DNA from: Tilletiaria anomala UBC 951
Taxonomy: Eukaryota > Basidiomycota > Exobasidiomycetes > Georgefischeriales > Tilletiariaceae
Direction of reading: 5' to 3'
NCBI RefSeq assembly: GCF_000711695.1
Contig: NW_013547021.1
Coordinates: 124,001 to 188,000 of the forward strand
Length of the DNA stretch: 64,000 nucleotides
Shown: in pieces, positions 37,480-50,497 of the stretch
Position numbering within the stretch: the stretch's first letter is position 1
Layout of the letters: each line of letters starts with the position of its first letter
Program-made: the position numbers and the translations under genes
Notes under the pieces: generated by a model
Databases searched by the model: none
What the model was told of the DNA's origin: nothing
What the model saw: the letters and a program-made list of their open reading frames with translations, nothing else

Positions 37480-37830
37480 AGAACAATATACGATGGGCAG
37501 ATGCAAGTATAAGAGCGACCACGCTTGTTGCAGCGGCCCTCTGCAGTTCCCAAGCTCTGACATATGTCGAGTGTATACCATGCGTCGAGGTGAAGCGCGC
37601 TCGCAGAGCATGTACCAGCAGTCGTATCCGGTCGACCCGATACCAGCGAGAAGGTGCTGTGCATCTTGCAGTGGGATATCGACGAATTGGAGATAGAGGA
37701 CTGTGCTGTTGTTGCGCCGCACAACACTGCTGTCCATGTTAGAGATCCCAAGGTCACTAACGAGCTTTTGAAGCTTCTCAATCACTCTTTGAATTTCCAA
37801 CGAGCATTGGAAATGTCTCACAGCTGGTCG
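37480..37830 (-). mobile_element. second Ty1/copia reverse-transcriptase fossil fragment
   Basis: Minus-strand pieces (NNSTVLYLQFVDI, then YDCWYMLCERASPRR and YTRHMSELG) resemble the catalytic strand and the following region of copia RT. It lies on the same strand as the 36.9-37.2 kb fragment but in the wrong order for one intact copy, so it is either rearranged or from another copy. Broken, old. Confidence 0.4.
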
Positions 37831-39099
37831 AAAAGAACTTCTTGCGAAGCTTCAGGCCCGGCGACAGTGCTGGTTCCCTCCACGACGGTGAAAAGTTCTG
37901 GGTCCAAGCGGACATGCAGAGCGGTCGCCATGGCCCGGAATGCCCGGGTTTGGGAAGGGAGGTACTGATCGATAGCATATGGGCGCGATCCTTTCTGGTC
38001 ACATGCTTGCAGAATTGCGTGTCGCCACACGATTGCTCGAAGCCTGGCGGTATGATGCTGGCCTGGGTGCACCCCCCGCAGAAGCGAATGGCGTATCTTT
38101 GTGGGTAGAGCTAGCCTGTGAGGCACCCTTGGTGCGCAACTTGAGAGGCGCTGATGTGGGCGTTTTGACCCGACATGTGTTGCCCCGCAGAGACGGTGCA
38201 ACTGTAATGTATTGGATGCGTTGTTTCGAAGACACCCGTGCATTCCATAATAGCGTCGTTTCGGCACGCACTAAGACCTTGCAAAGGCGGAGAACCGGAC
38301 GCAGCATTATGGCTCACCACCCCATTCGTCGATCGTGCTGGGATATTGTCATAAGCAGGTTGTAGATATGAAAGAAGACTTTATAGGCTATGGCGCATAC
38401 CAGTATGGGATGGTAGATGGTGGCAAGTGATCAGAAAGTGATGTGATTATCATGAGTCAGGAAGGGCAGATACCCGGGAAACAGGCCCAGAGACTCTCGA
38501 GTGTAAGCCGAGAAAGGAGCGCTGCTCGAGTCGCACATGTGGACTTATGCAGATTGAGGGGACCACCTACCTATACGTACAGTCGACGCATCGCTCTGGA
38601 TGGGCTGGCCTCGCGACGGTCTACACTCACTACATTACCACTCTCAACTCCTTCGGTGAAAGCTGAACGATGATCGGTGATCAGCAATTGCTGGGTTGCT
38701 GCGCCTGTCTGAGCTCTGCTCATTGCTCCTTGGCAATTGGTACAGCTGGTAGCTGACTGTATCCCATGCATGATCCAGTTGTACTCTGTCCAGGCAGGTC
38801 CAGAGTGGGGACCCGGGTCCATCAGGACTCATATCACGGACGGGTACATGGCTCAAGAAGTGATGTGGTAATCACTCTTTGCCTTCCATTACGCACCGAA
38901 GCAAGGCATAAAGTACGTGTGATGAGGAGCTGTACCAGCTCGCGGCAGTTGTATTGCGTCTGAGAGGGGTTTAAAATCGTGAGGATGTAGCAAGGAACGT
39001 TGCGACATAGGTCAGGCATGATCCTTTGCTCTGACCGCTGTTGCAGCAGGAGGGCAGGCAAGGCAAGAAGTCGACCGTAGTACGGCAGCGCTTGCCTTT
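37831..39099. other. gene-free DNA between copia fossils and SET1
   Basis: About 1.3 kb including the SET1 3' flank. Frames up to about 149 residues lack recognisable domains; part of this may be further element debris. Nothing else is supported. Confidence 0.4.
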
Positions 39100-42000
39100 C
39101 TATAAGAATCGACGGCACCCTGATGAGCCACACAGACACGGTATCGCGTCTTCATCGCCAGCGCTGGCTTGGACTATTACAAAAGGAAGGTCAGGCTCGC
39201 GGATCCATAGTAGATGCCTTAAATGACTTACACTTGTAGTCGTAAGTCAATTCTTGCCCCGGCAGGATCGGCTCTTTGGCACTGCAAGAGAGCGCCATCA
39301 GTCAAGTACATCAGTGAGCTCTGCCATCATGGACCCACTAGATGACGATCTTTTTCTCGCCGTTGAGTGTCAGGATCTTGGCTGTACAGTTCGGAGTGCA
39401 GCAGTGCTGACCATGGAAAACATCCCAGTGTGAGCAATTGTGCGCGCCTGAACGCATCGAGGATCTGGACTCACATTCATCAAGCGAGCAATGTTGCCCT
39501 TGTGAGTAGCGTCAACAACGGTATCGTCGTCAACTCTGAACAGATAAGTGCTAAATATGCCCGCCAGCTCCTGTGCTTTCTCACGCTCATCGGCGACCTG
39601 CTGTCGAATGATCTCTCCGACGTACTCAATTACCATGTCTCCTTTAGGAATCACCTCCATTGCGTACAATCCCCAGTCGTGGATGGGACTCTTGGCAAAC
39701 TTGAGTTGCTTCTTCCGTGTCCTTAATTGGTTGAATTTGAGAACGTCTGTGTCCGAAGCCGACTCGCGCTTATGCTGCTCCAGGTTCGCAACAAAGCGAC
39801 GACTATCAGCCCTATTGTCTCTAGCAGAAGCTAAAGCCGCAGCAGCCGAAGTGTCGATAATGGCTTTGTTCCTGTCTGGCATGTGCTTGGCTTTGTCGCG
39901 GGCGGGAATCTTGAAAAAACCTTGCGTCTTGGCACTTCCTGTGTCTAGCTCCTGATCATTCCCGTCAATGTCTTCGCGCGGATCAGGCAGGTCAGCCTCA
40001 TTGAGCTCTTCCCCAGATCTGAGCTTCTCAAGAACGAGCTTCACGTAGTAGAAATCTTCCTCGTCTTGAACCAGACCCAGTTCAAAGAGGTCGGGCTCGG
40101 GACTGGCGGCCGGTACTGGTGGGCGATCCGATTCCTGTCTCTCGTCAAGGGCCAGATGGCGGCTAGCGCAGCGGAAAGCTGAGCCAGCTTGGGCCGCCTC
40201 GATATCTTTCGATGAGCGAGCCGCTGTCTGAGCGCGGTCTTCTTGCTGGCGCTCGTGCGCTTTCTTCATCCGCTTCCTGGCACGCTCTGCCACCGTAGAT
40301 CCGTCTGTGTCTGAGCCTTCAGACGCCGTCACCAAGTTCTTTTCTAAGCTGGCTGGGAGGCTTTGTTGCAACAGCTGCTCCGTGACCTCGCTCCGAATTA
40401 TCTTCCCCTCGCGCCCTTCCTCAGGCGCAACAAGCATAGACATACTGACTTTCGTCCCACAGACGGTTGTCTTTGACAAGCCCTCTGAAGCCGCCTCGTG
40501 AACTGATGCGGCTTGCAACGTAGAGACACTCGTGATTCGTCTATGAGGTGACTGTGCCTGCGCGATGGCCTCGCCCACGTCATTGAATAGATTCGAAGCC
40601 TGGCGCCAATATTGAGTCTCGATGTCTTTTCGGAAGCGATTTTTGATAGCTTCCTGTGTCAAGAGCTTGAGTCTTTCGACGAGCAGGTTCTCGGACCAGC
40701 CCGTCTTGGGCAGCTGCTGTTCCTCCAGGAAAGGCTCTTGCAGCAACCTGGCAGAGCCTCCCTCCGCCCGAAGTTCACGCGCTTTGCCTCCGGAGCCCCT
40801 TTTGACTTTCTGTACATCATGAATTGTAGGCACCTCGCGGATCTCGTATGGTAGGCGGATATTGTTGAAGGTGATATGGCTCATGATTTTTGCTCGATCG
40901 CCGTCTGAATCGGATTGAAAGCTGAGATACCAGGCGGACTTGTCATGCTGGATGCGAGTCACGTTCAGCTGTTTGTCGATGAACGAAGCACAGATTTCGG
41001 CAGGCGAGTTCACACCCAACTTGGATTTGTCGATAAATGCGTACTTTCTTCCCTCTTTGCAGAGATTTTCCAATATGTTTGCAGTCTCATCGTGCTCTGG
41101 ATGAGAGATGTGGCTCGTCTTCGCCTCCACCTCTCGAACGAGTGCCTCACGTTGCGCAACTTTGACGTGGTCGGGGCTTTCGTTTGGGCGAATCTTTCGT
41201 GCCTGATGCATTAGTGATGAGTGGGTCAGCAGGGAAGATAAGAGTTGATGAGGTTGCACACTTACTCGTGCATCATTGATGGATCTTTCTCTTTCGAGAG
41301 CCTCACGCGCTCTCCTCTTCTCATCTCTGCTCACTTCCTCCGCTTTCCTCCGTGCTTTCATCTGGAGCCTATCGAAGTGGGTGCATTGCCCATCTAACAC
41401 AACTTTGATCGTGCTCCCGTCCAGTTTGATGCCATCAGCTTCATAGCACGCTTGCTTCGCACTTCGCTGCGCAATGTCCAGACCCGTGTCGGGGCCATGC
41501 TGCAGATCCTGTGCGCCGCTCCCCAAGAATGGGATCCAGCATACACCCAGGAACTCGCCTGAAACGTTGTGCAACAGGAACTTCATGTTGTCTGTATCGA
41601 CTTTCCCATAACGGCTGAAAAGAGACAAGATGTCCTTATGCTTCGTGAGTACATCGAGGTCGGACACCGTAACTGCACGTGCTGATGGCAGGGGTTTGGG
41701 CCCGACACTGTCCTGGTCCCATTTCCAGGGGCCGATTAGACGGATTTGCTCAGCAAGGACCATGCTCCGAGTGCGAACCTTGTCGTCGTCGGCGTCATCC
41801 AGGTCCTGCGACGATGTCTTCGTCAGCCGCGCTCTCATCGCCTTGCGAATTTCCTTCGAGTAGTGCGAGGCAATTCCGCGTGGGTCTGCCCCCATGCTTG
41901 TGTCGTCGCAGCCTTCGTGCAAAGCGCGACTGCCAGAGGCCGGATCCAAGCGATCATCGTCTGCATTTTGAAAGTATCGAGAAGTTGGCATGTCGTGAGG

Positions 42001-43689
42001 CAACTGGTAAATGAGCGATGCGCAAGCATCACTGCTGCGCAGGCTTTTTCGCTGGACACTGTGGCCACCCCCTGCCGGTCTTGGGCGCATTTGATGCCGA
42101 CCGTCCCGTCCGACGTCGGCACTCGAGCTTAGATCCGTGCAAGATGTTTGGCGAAGGGTTCGTTGGGATGCAGGTGCCAGGATTCCATTGCTAGACTCTG
42201 GGGACCTCGGCACGGAGACGGCAATGCCGGTCCCACTCGCCGAGACGCGGGTATCTGATTTGTTCGATGTCTTCACTGGAGGACACATCACCTGACGCTC
42301 CGTGGGTGTGCACGTTGATGACCTATCCGAAGTGCGCAAGTCTGCAAGTATTTTTGCTTGTGCGCCACAGGTCATAGATGCATGAAACATTCGGTTTTGT
42401 AGGTTCATGGGAAATGATGAAGGTTCGGAACGCCCTGCAGGGTAGGGTTCAGTAGGCACGGGCTTCCGATCTTGAACGATCGACATCCTGTCGGTGGCTA
42501 CAGCCCGACCTGCGCGTTTGCATTCTGGCGTCAGAAACAAAGCAACATGCTTAGGGCTATAGCTTTGATGAATGAACTCACGCGCTTTCTCTGAAGATGA
42601 CTCATTGGCCCCCGATATGGCATTCTCCACGCTCGTTTCGCTTCTACTGGGGCTCCCTGTCACGCCAGCCGAGTCACTGCGCCCAAGATGAGAGGGATTT
42701 TGTGGACGATCTTCCTCGTAGCTGGCACGATCGTTGTAAGAAGATCGGTCGACGGAAGGCTGCACCCCATGACCGGACCGCCTGTCCTGATGGAAGTCAC
42801 GTTCGCTCTCGCGTTTTCGATTCCGCTCACGATCTCCATCCCTATCCCGTTCGCGATCGCGATCGCATTGGCGGTCGTAGTGGCGATGGGAGTGTTGATC
42901 ATAGTAGCGTTCGCGGTGGCGATCGTAGTCTCTTAAGTAGCTTCGGTCTGAGCCGGTCGAATGGTAGCCTGAGGGCTCCCACCTTCGTTCGCCATTGTAA
43001 CGGGGCGCTTCCGTATGGAGGTCTGCACGAGAGTCTGTGTGCCTCGGGTAGCTCTGCATTACGCGGCTAGCCCTGGTGCGATGCGCAACCGAACTCCATC
43101 GTGAGTCCTGCGTAGATGGTACATCGGTCCCTTCGCGAGATGGGTGGGTGTAGTGATGTGGTTCAAGCCTGTGAGGCCCGCTGCTGCTTCTGCTAGCTCT
43201 GCTTTGCTCCACTTTCGCGTCGGCAGAACGGGAGTGGGATTGGCCATGATGCTTTACGGAAGCCCTCTCCTTCACGTCGACGCGGTTGTGATTCGAATGA
43301 GCGTCAGAGGACGCGTCAAGACGGGTTGATCTTCGAGGCTTGTGTTCACTTGGAGGGGGGGACGACGGATGTTTTACATATACCGAAAGTGCGCTGCTTC
43401 CTGCACCCTCTCCAGTCCCAGCCTTTGAACCTACTCCTAGGTTCGTCTTTGTTCCTAGTTCTGGTTGGGAATCTGATTTTGGCTCTGGCTCTGACTTTGT
43501 CGCTGGCGTTGGCGTGGGTGAAACAGGTACTGACTTGGACGCGAGCGGCGTGTGGGAATATTGGTCGTCGTCGTCGTCATCGTCCGCTGCGAATACAGCC
43601 ACGATCTCAGGAGCTGGCCGCCCCGCTCCAATATTCCTATGATGGCTGCGAGCGATCCTTGACGGCTGATTGGTTTGCCCGGTGGTCAT
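39100..43689 (-). CDS. SET1: histone H3-K4 methyltransferase, COMPASS catalytic subunit
   Basis: Set1 methylates H3 Lys4 at active promoters as part of COMPASS. The model has a large 5' part (39475-43689, holding two removable 3n introns at 41203-41265 and 42525-42581), then exons 39339-39406, 39232-39281 and 39100-39173, about 1428 residues. The first half is Arg/Ser/His-rich and disordered with an Asp run. An RRM-like domain occurs around IRLIGPWKWDQ ... FSRYGKVDTDNMKFL. An N-SET block (EDFYYVKLVLEKL) precedes the SET domain: SPIHDWGLYAMEVIPKGDMV, IEYVGEIIRQQVADERE, NHCCTPNCTAKIL, ELTYDYK and the post-SET CLCGSSGC. All catalytic blocks are present. I placed the start at MTTGQTNQPSRIARS; an in-frame ATG at 43857 is possible but leads through non-conserved sequence. 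Confidence 0.95.
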
Positions 43690-46600
43690 GATGACGATGA
43701 TGACGCGTGGGCCAGCAGAGATAGTGCGGCACGAGCATGAACATACGATTGGTTGTGCAAGTGTAAGGCATCTGCAGCGGGAAAAAGAGACCCGGAGAGA
43801 CGGAGTGTCACCCGAAGAGCGCGCCCAAGTGCAATGATTGAATCTAATGAGATTCAAGTGTTATGAATAGTATGCTGATATGTTGAAGTCGTTGGAGCTG
43901 GTTGCGAACGCGAGTATCGTGACTCATCGCTAGAGTCAACGAAGTGGTGTGGATAGAGAGAGAGCGCGCGCGACTATCACCGTCCAAGTACCACAGTATG
44001 TCGCGTCGCGCAGTCGCGCTTGCATTTTTCCTCGTCCCATCATCCACCTCGTCAGAACCCACACCGTCTCATGTTCAACATACTTTAAGTAGACTCGCGT
44101 GGCACTTCTCGCTTTTGCTTCCCGTCCACTACGGTCTGAGTCACTTGCTTTCTTTTAGTGCGGGCGCGGCTATTTTCAGACTGCGGCGACTTGCGCGTTA
44201 CACGCACAGAGCAAATCTGGGACAGTTGGGCCCCGGACAAGGTCCTCCTATATATCGTCTCTGCACAGGCCACTTTCTGCACGTCTATGAGGCAGATGCT
44301 TGAGCTGAGCTCACCTGCGCGCTAGCTCAGATTCATGATATTATATAAATCATCGGGACTGCAGATGCACTCATCCTTAACATAAAATGTATTCAGCCGT
44401 GGTAAGGAAAACCCCTTGTCGACCAATAATAATAATAGTGCCACAGCGCTAAAATACAAATCTGCTGCTTCAGTATAGAAGCACCCCCAAAGGATGCGAG
44501 CCGTCTTGCCTGAATTAGTATCAAGCGCGACCAAGTCAGAAACAATGACTCTTGCCATTTGTAGAACCGACCTGATCGTTTGTAGAAAAATGTATTCCCC
44601 AGTGGGCCGCGATGAAAACGGGGTTGTTACTTCGAAGCAAGCCGCTTGACATCTTGTAAAACAACATATGCAGGTGACACGTTCTGAACACCCTTTGCGA
44701 AGTCAGCCGCGAGTTGAAGTTTGAGTTGCTCACAGCTCGTTAAGTTCCGTGCCACTTGCAACTGCAACACCGTGATCATGCTCCGCACGATTCAGAGACC
44801 TCGGGGTCGTCAGCTGCGCTTAGGCGACCGATGGCACCCTTCAAACTTATGGTCTTGTCAAAGATGGTGTCCAAGCGTCATTACGAGCTGCACATTTGTC
44901 TTCTTCCTCCACCTCCCACAGCCTATCCATGATCCCAGAAGTAATGCGCGATGATAGCACCTCCTCCATTCCATGCACTGCTCCTTCGTGCCTTAGCCAA
45001 TCGGCCACGTCGAGGTAACTATCTTCTGCCTGGCCTTGACCTAATTTTTACGAGTAGCTAGAACAGCCATCCACCTCATCGTGCTTCAGTCTCCCGAAGC
45101 GAAGATATGAACTGTGAGCTTTCAATCTGTTCATCCGGCCACTGCAGATCGGATACCGATGTGTTGGCCGCAATCATCTTCCAGCTCGTGCGCCTCGGAT
45201 CCGCGCCCAGGACTGATGTTCGTGTCACTTTGGGAAGTTTTGCCCGAGGTCAAGTCGCTGCCGAGCTTGCAAGGCTCCTTAATTCTTGAACGCAAGGCGG
45301 CGTCGTTCTACATGCTTCGTGCGATGTGGTATCTTGAGCTCATCTGGGTAGCCTATGCATTTGAAGACATTACATCTGGCTTCGTCTTGTATAACAATAA
45401 AATCTAGAACATTCAATGATAAGGTGGTGATAAGGGGAAGAACATGGCTGTGGCACGATCCATGAAGAGGTCTCTATGCCAAATCAGCGGTTTGGCGAAC
45501 ATTCCCATGCATTCTCATCATCTCTAAGCCCCTGATTATTATATCTGCTGGGATCCACGACGGCATTCTTGTTGCCTTTCTTACGAGCAGTTTTTATCCA
45601 ATAACGCGGCAGAAATCGAATTCGCATTGCTAGAGCTCGCCAGCAACGAGCTGCTTGACAGCCCTCTATTGGACAATGGCGGCTGACGCTACGGATCGCG
45701 TAGGTATAGACAGGCAAATGCAAGCGCATGGGCGAGGTACGATAATTTAGATGATGTTGTTTGGGATGATGGGATGATGTGTGGATCGATGCCTGTGTCT
45801 GTGGGGAGACGAGTTCTATGTTGATAGATCAAAATTTCCTGTTGTCGCTAGCCTGCGCACAAATTTACAATGTGGACAGAGCCTGCACAGTTCTTATCAG
45901 CAAGGTGACCTTGTGTCAGTCTGCCGGTCGAGACAATATTGTCGCTTCCTTTCCCTGTCCACTTCTTCGGCTCACTTCGGAAATTCACGGGTGCTATATA
46001 AAATATGCAGCACGCTCAGGACACACATATATTTATATACATCGCTTCCTTTGGCGCGACGGAGCGATAGAATCGGGGAGGTTCCTATCTGGTTGAGAGC
46101 TAAGAAGGAAGGCATGCCATATGGCTAAGATGTTCGGGTTATGACCAAATTTAGGTGTGCCGAATTTGAGCGGTGTTGATAGATACAAGAGATCAAACGC
46201 GACAGCGAGGACGATCATGTATACAATCATCCCGATCCACAACCCTTATCTTGCGTTGACAGCAGAGGGCAGTAGAGGACTGATGAACGCGAGTGGTGGA
46301 GGGAGGGACTTGAACGAGGCCGAGGCGGCTCCGGGCCCGGGTCTTATCGGGTATGGAGCCACAAGTCCTGACAAAGCCGTCCAGTGCGCCGCCCCTGTTT
46401 CTCGTACGGGAAGACGATCAAATCACCACGGTAGTTCACAGTTCTCATCTACTCGATTGGTCGAAGGGTTTATCCTTCCCGTTGCCAGTGGCACGGTCCT
46501 GAGCGCCCCTCGTTCCATCCTTCTCTTTGTAACTGTATGGGCGTAGGCAGATCATTCCGACGGGTCGCTGCTCAAAGACAAAAAGAAAAGAGCGACGTGT

Positions 46601-46852
46601 GTGTACGACCTCGCGGCAGAGGATCATCTCCCATCCCTCATCGCCACAGGGTGACGCTTTCCCTCGACAGACACGTGCACCGCGCTCTCTCGCCTCACCT
46701 TCACCATCCTTTGCTTGTACATCCACACGCGAGGCGCTTGTTGGGTTGGCTCCCGTTGGAGCATCGGTCCCACTCTCGTCGACCCCTCTGCTGATTGCCG
46801 CACAAGCACCCAGAACCACCATCATCCATCCCACGCAAGGCGGCAAGCAACC
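43690..46852. other. gene-poor 3.2-kb divergent region between SET1 and GCV2
   Basis: It contains both promoters. Frames of up to about 130 residues occur but lack domains. One minus-strand frame at 46033-46242 encodes a hydrophobic segment (GMIVYMIVLAVAFDLLYLST) that could be a membrane helix, but no exon context supports it. Small AT-rich tracts such as TAATAATAATAG occur near 44420-44440. No tRNA found by eye. Confidence 0.4.
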
Positions 46853-49800
46853 ATGCTCGCATCCGTCCCAGTCACCCGTTGCGCTGCACGGACCGCCACC
46901 TCCGCTGCGTTGGCATCTGCATCGGTAATGACACCTGCATCTCTATGTCGTCGCTCGATTCGATCGCTGCACATTGCCAAATCTCCCCGTGCCGCCACGA
47001 CGCTGCGTTCCTCGCGTCCCAACCTCCGTTGCCACCTCGCAAGCGTCGCTGGCACTCAGAATGCCCCTAAGCTTGGCGCAGCAGAAGTCTCCCGCTCCCT
47101 CTTCGCACCCCTTGACTCTTTTAGGGAAAGGCATCTCGGACCGCGGGAGAAAGACACTCACTTCATGCTGGAGACATTGGGCTACAAGGACCTTCAGGCT
47201 TTCATCGCCGATGCCGTTCCTCAGAACATCCGCCTCGACACCTCCGTCGAGTCTCCAGAATCTATGCGGCCCCTGTCCGAAAATGAGCTACTCCGCCGGG
47301 GCGACGAGATTGCCTCCCAGAACAAGGTCTTCAAGTCTCTTATCGGCATGGGATACCACAACACTTTAGTCCCTCCCGTCATTGCGCGAAATGTGAGTCC
47401 TTTCTGTGGGCCGCGCGCTCGTGCATGCGTTCAGCGTATTGACAGGCTGCTTCAACCATCAGGTGTTGGAGAATCCGGGATGGTATACTTCGTACACGCC
47501 TTATCAAGCAGAGATCTCGCAAGGTTTGTTTTCATTGACTTCGTGTCATCTTCGCAACTGGACTAAGGTAGAGTTGTTATTTTGACAATACTTGTTACCC
47601 ATTCGACTCTCTACAGGCCGTCTTGAGTCCCTCATCAACTTTCAAACTATGATCAAGTCGCTCACCGGACTAGACATTGCCAACTCCTCTCTTCTTGATG
47701 AAGGAACAGCGGCCGCAGAGGCTATGATTCTGGCATACGGCCAGTCGCGCAGCCAGAAAAAGACCTTCCTCGTCGACCACGGCGTCCTTCCACAGACCCT
47801 TGCTGTCCTCCGGCAGAGGGCCAAAGGGTTCGGCATTAAGGTTGTCGTCACCAACCTGCGTACGCCAGAGGGTTGGAGGCTGCCGACAGAGGAGGAGGTG
47901 CCACGCGATGATGTTATGGGCGTTCTCGTCCAGTATCCTGACGTCGATGGCCGCATCGTCGACTGGGCCGCTCTCGCAGCGGAAGTCAAGAAGACTGGCG
48001 CTCTCGTTGTCGCTGCTACGGATCTCCTGGCTCTCACCATGATCAAGCCTCCCGGTGAATGGGGGGCCGACATCGCTCTCGGCAATGCCGCTAGATTCGG
48101 TGTGCCTCCAGGCTATGGAGGCCCTCATGCTGCCTTCTTTGCCGTTTCGGATAAGCTCAAGCGCAAGATTCCCGGCAGACTGATCGGTCTCAGTCGGGAC
48201 GCCCAGGGCAAGCCAGCATATCGTCTTGCTCTGCAGACCAGAGAGCAGCACATTCGCCGGGAGAAGGCAACATCAAACATCTGCACCGCCCAGGCCCTAC
48301 TCGCCAACATGAGCGCCATGTATGCCATCTACCATGGGCCGGATGGCCTTCGTCGCATTGCCGCAAAGGTCCACGCCCTCACGCGCTTGCTCAAGAATGA
48401 ACTCACAGCTATCGGTTTCCGCGTCATCAACAAGGACGGCGCTTTCTTCGACACGCTCACAATCGACCTCGCCAACTCGTCCGTCGGAGCGGTCCACGTC
48501 CATGACGAAGCCAACAAGACAGGCATCAATCTGAGGCGCATCTCAGACAACCGAGTCGGCATCAGTCTTGACGAGACAGTCACCATTGAAGTGCTTTGCG
48601 ACATCCTCAACGCATTTTCCCTCGCACTCAAGCCGAGTTTCGATGGCAGCGCACCATACATGCCTGCAGATCTTCTCGAGCTTGCGTCTCGCCTGGGTCT
48701 AGATGCGAGCAGCGTCGAGACGCTCACCATCTTTACACCTCCCGCTACGGGCTCGAACAGCAAAGTCGCTGCCACAGTCGACCTCTCGCGCAAGAGTAAA
48801 TTCCTCACGCAAGAGGTCTTCTCCATGCACCGGTCCGAGACGCAGATGCTGCGCTACATTCACCACTTGCAGTCCAAGGACCTCTCCCTCGTTCATGCGA
48901 TGATCCCACTGGGATCCTGCACGATGAAGCTCAACGCAACCTCCTCGATGATGCTTTTGTCCAAACCAGAATTTGGGGCCTTGCATCCTTTCGCTCCCGA
49001 GGACCAGTCCAAAGGGTACAGTGTGTTGATCCGAGAGCTCGAGCGCGATCTTCGCGCGATTACTGGGCTTCCGGCTGTGTCATTACAACCAAACTCTGGC
49101 GCCCAAGGCGAGTTCGCTGGCCTTTCTGTCATACGTGCCTACTTGGACAGCATTGGTGAAGGAAAACGGCACATTTGCTTGATCCCCAATTCCGCCCATG
49201 GCACGAACCCTGCATCGGCCATCATGGCCGGCATGCGCGTAGTCGCCGTCAAAAATGCCGACGATGGCACGCTTGATCTCGACGATCTGCGTGCCAAGGC
49301 TGAAAAGCACAAAGAGGAGCTTGCCGCCTTTATGGTCACCTACCCCAGCACGTACGGGGTATACGAGGAGAAGATCCAGGAAGCTTGCGAGATCATCCAT
49401 GAGAACGGCGGCCAAGTCTACATGGATGGTGCGAATCTCCAAGCTCAGGTCGGCTTGACTAACCCGGCGAGGATCGGAGCGGATGTCACGCATCTCAACC
49501 TGCACAAGACTTTCTCTATCCCACATGGCGGTGGAGGACCTGGCGTGGGTCCGATTTGCGCTGCTGAACACCTCGCTCCCTTTATGCCCGGACATCCCTT
49601 GGCAAACGTCGGCGGAGAGGCAGCCATTGATCCGATCTCCGCAGCCCCGTATGGATCAGCTTCCATCTTAACGATCGCTTGGGCCTACATCCGACAGCTC
49701 GGATGGGAGGGCCTCCGCGATTCGTCCGCCATTTCGATGCTCTCCGCCAATTACATGGCGCAACGTCTAGCGCCACACTACAAGCTCCGTTTCTCGAACT

Positions 49801-50258
49801 CTAAGAACAGGGTCGCCCACGAGTTTTTGCTCGACCTGGCCGAATTCGGCAAACACATCTCCGTTACGGACGTTGCCAAGAGGCTGACTGATTACGGCTT
49901 TCACGCGCCCACCTGCTCATGGCCCATTTCAACTGGGTTGCTCATCGAGCCTACAGAGTCAGAGTCGCTGATGGAGATTGATCGATTCTGCGATGCAATG
50001 ATCGCGATTCGAAAGGAAATTCAGGATATCTTTGACGGCAACGCCGATGCCAAGGACAATGTGCTCAAGAATGCTCCACACACCATCGAAGTCTTGGCCG
50101 GAGACTGGACTCACCCCTACTCTCGCGAACAGGCGGTCTACCCTGTGCCTGAGCTACGACAAATCAAGCAATGGCCAAGTGTTGGCAGAATCGACGACGC
50201 ATACGGCGACTTGAATCTAATCTGCGAATGCGGCTCCGTTGAAGAGTATGCGTCGTAG
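46853..50258 (+). CDS. GCV2: glycine dehydrogenase (decarboxylating), P-protein of the glycine cleavage system
   Basis: The P-protein is the mitochondrial PLP enzyme that decarboxylates glycine and loads the lipoyl H-protein. The exons are 46853-47392, 47463-47523 (61 nt) and 47617-50258, giving 1080 residues. The N-terminal about 75 residues are rich in Arg, Ser and Ala with no acidic residues early, typical of a mitochondrial presequence. [20 protein letters not shown] begins the conserved part, and the short middle exon encodes [20 protein letters not shown]. The PLP-binding lysine lies in [35 protein letters not shown] and LIEPTESE are also present. The length is normal for a eukaryotic fused P-protein. 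I see no other glycine cleavage genes in the window. Confidence 0.98.
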
Positions 50259-50497
50259 AGCTTTGATGCAGAAAATTTTTCATCAAGTGTTTCTATAACA
50301 TCACCGCTGCATGCATCATTCAACTGTATTCTATAAATTACATTTCACTTCAACGTGCGCTCAAAAGCAACAGACTCCCGTTTGGCTCGAAGAAGGACAC
50401 TCAAATACGGACGCAAGATCAGACCCTTCCATGATTCGAGATAGGTTTGCGAACAGCTGCACCTCGCGTGCATCGGAAGCATATTGCTGTTCAAATT

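Noticed and set aside
46033-46242. Short minus-strand frame with a membrane-helix-like segment
   Set aside because: Upstream stop, no credible neighbouring exons, AT-rich surroundings.
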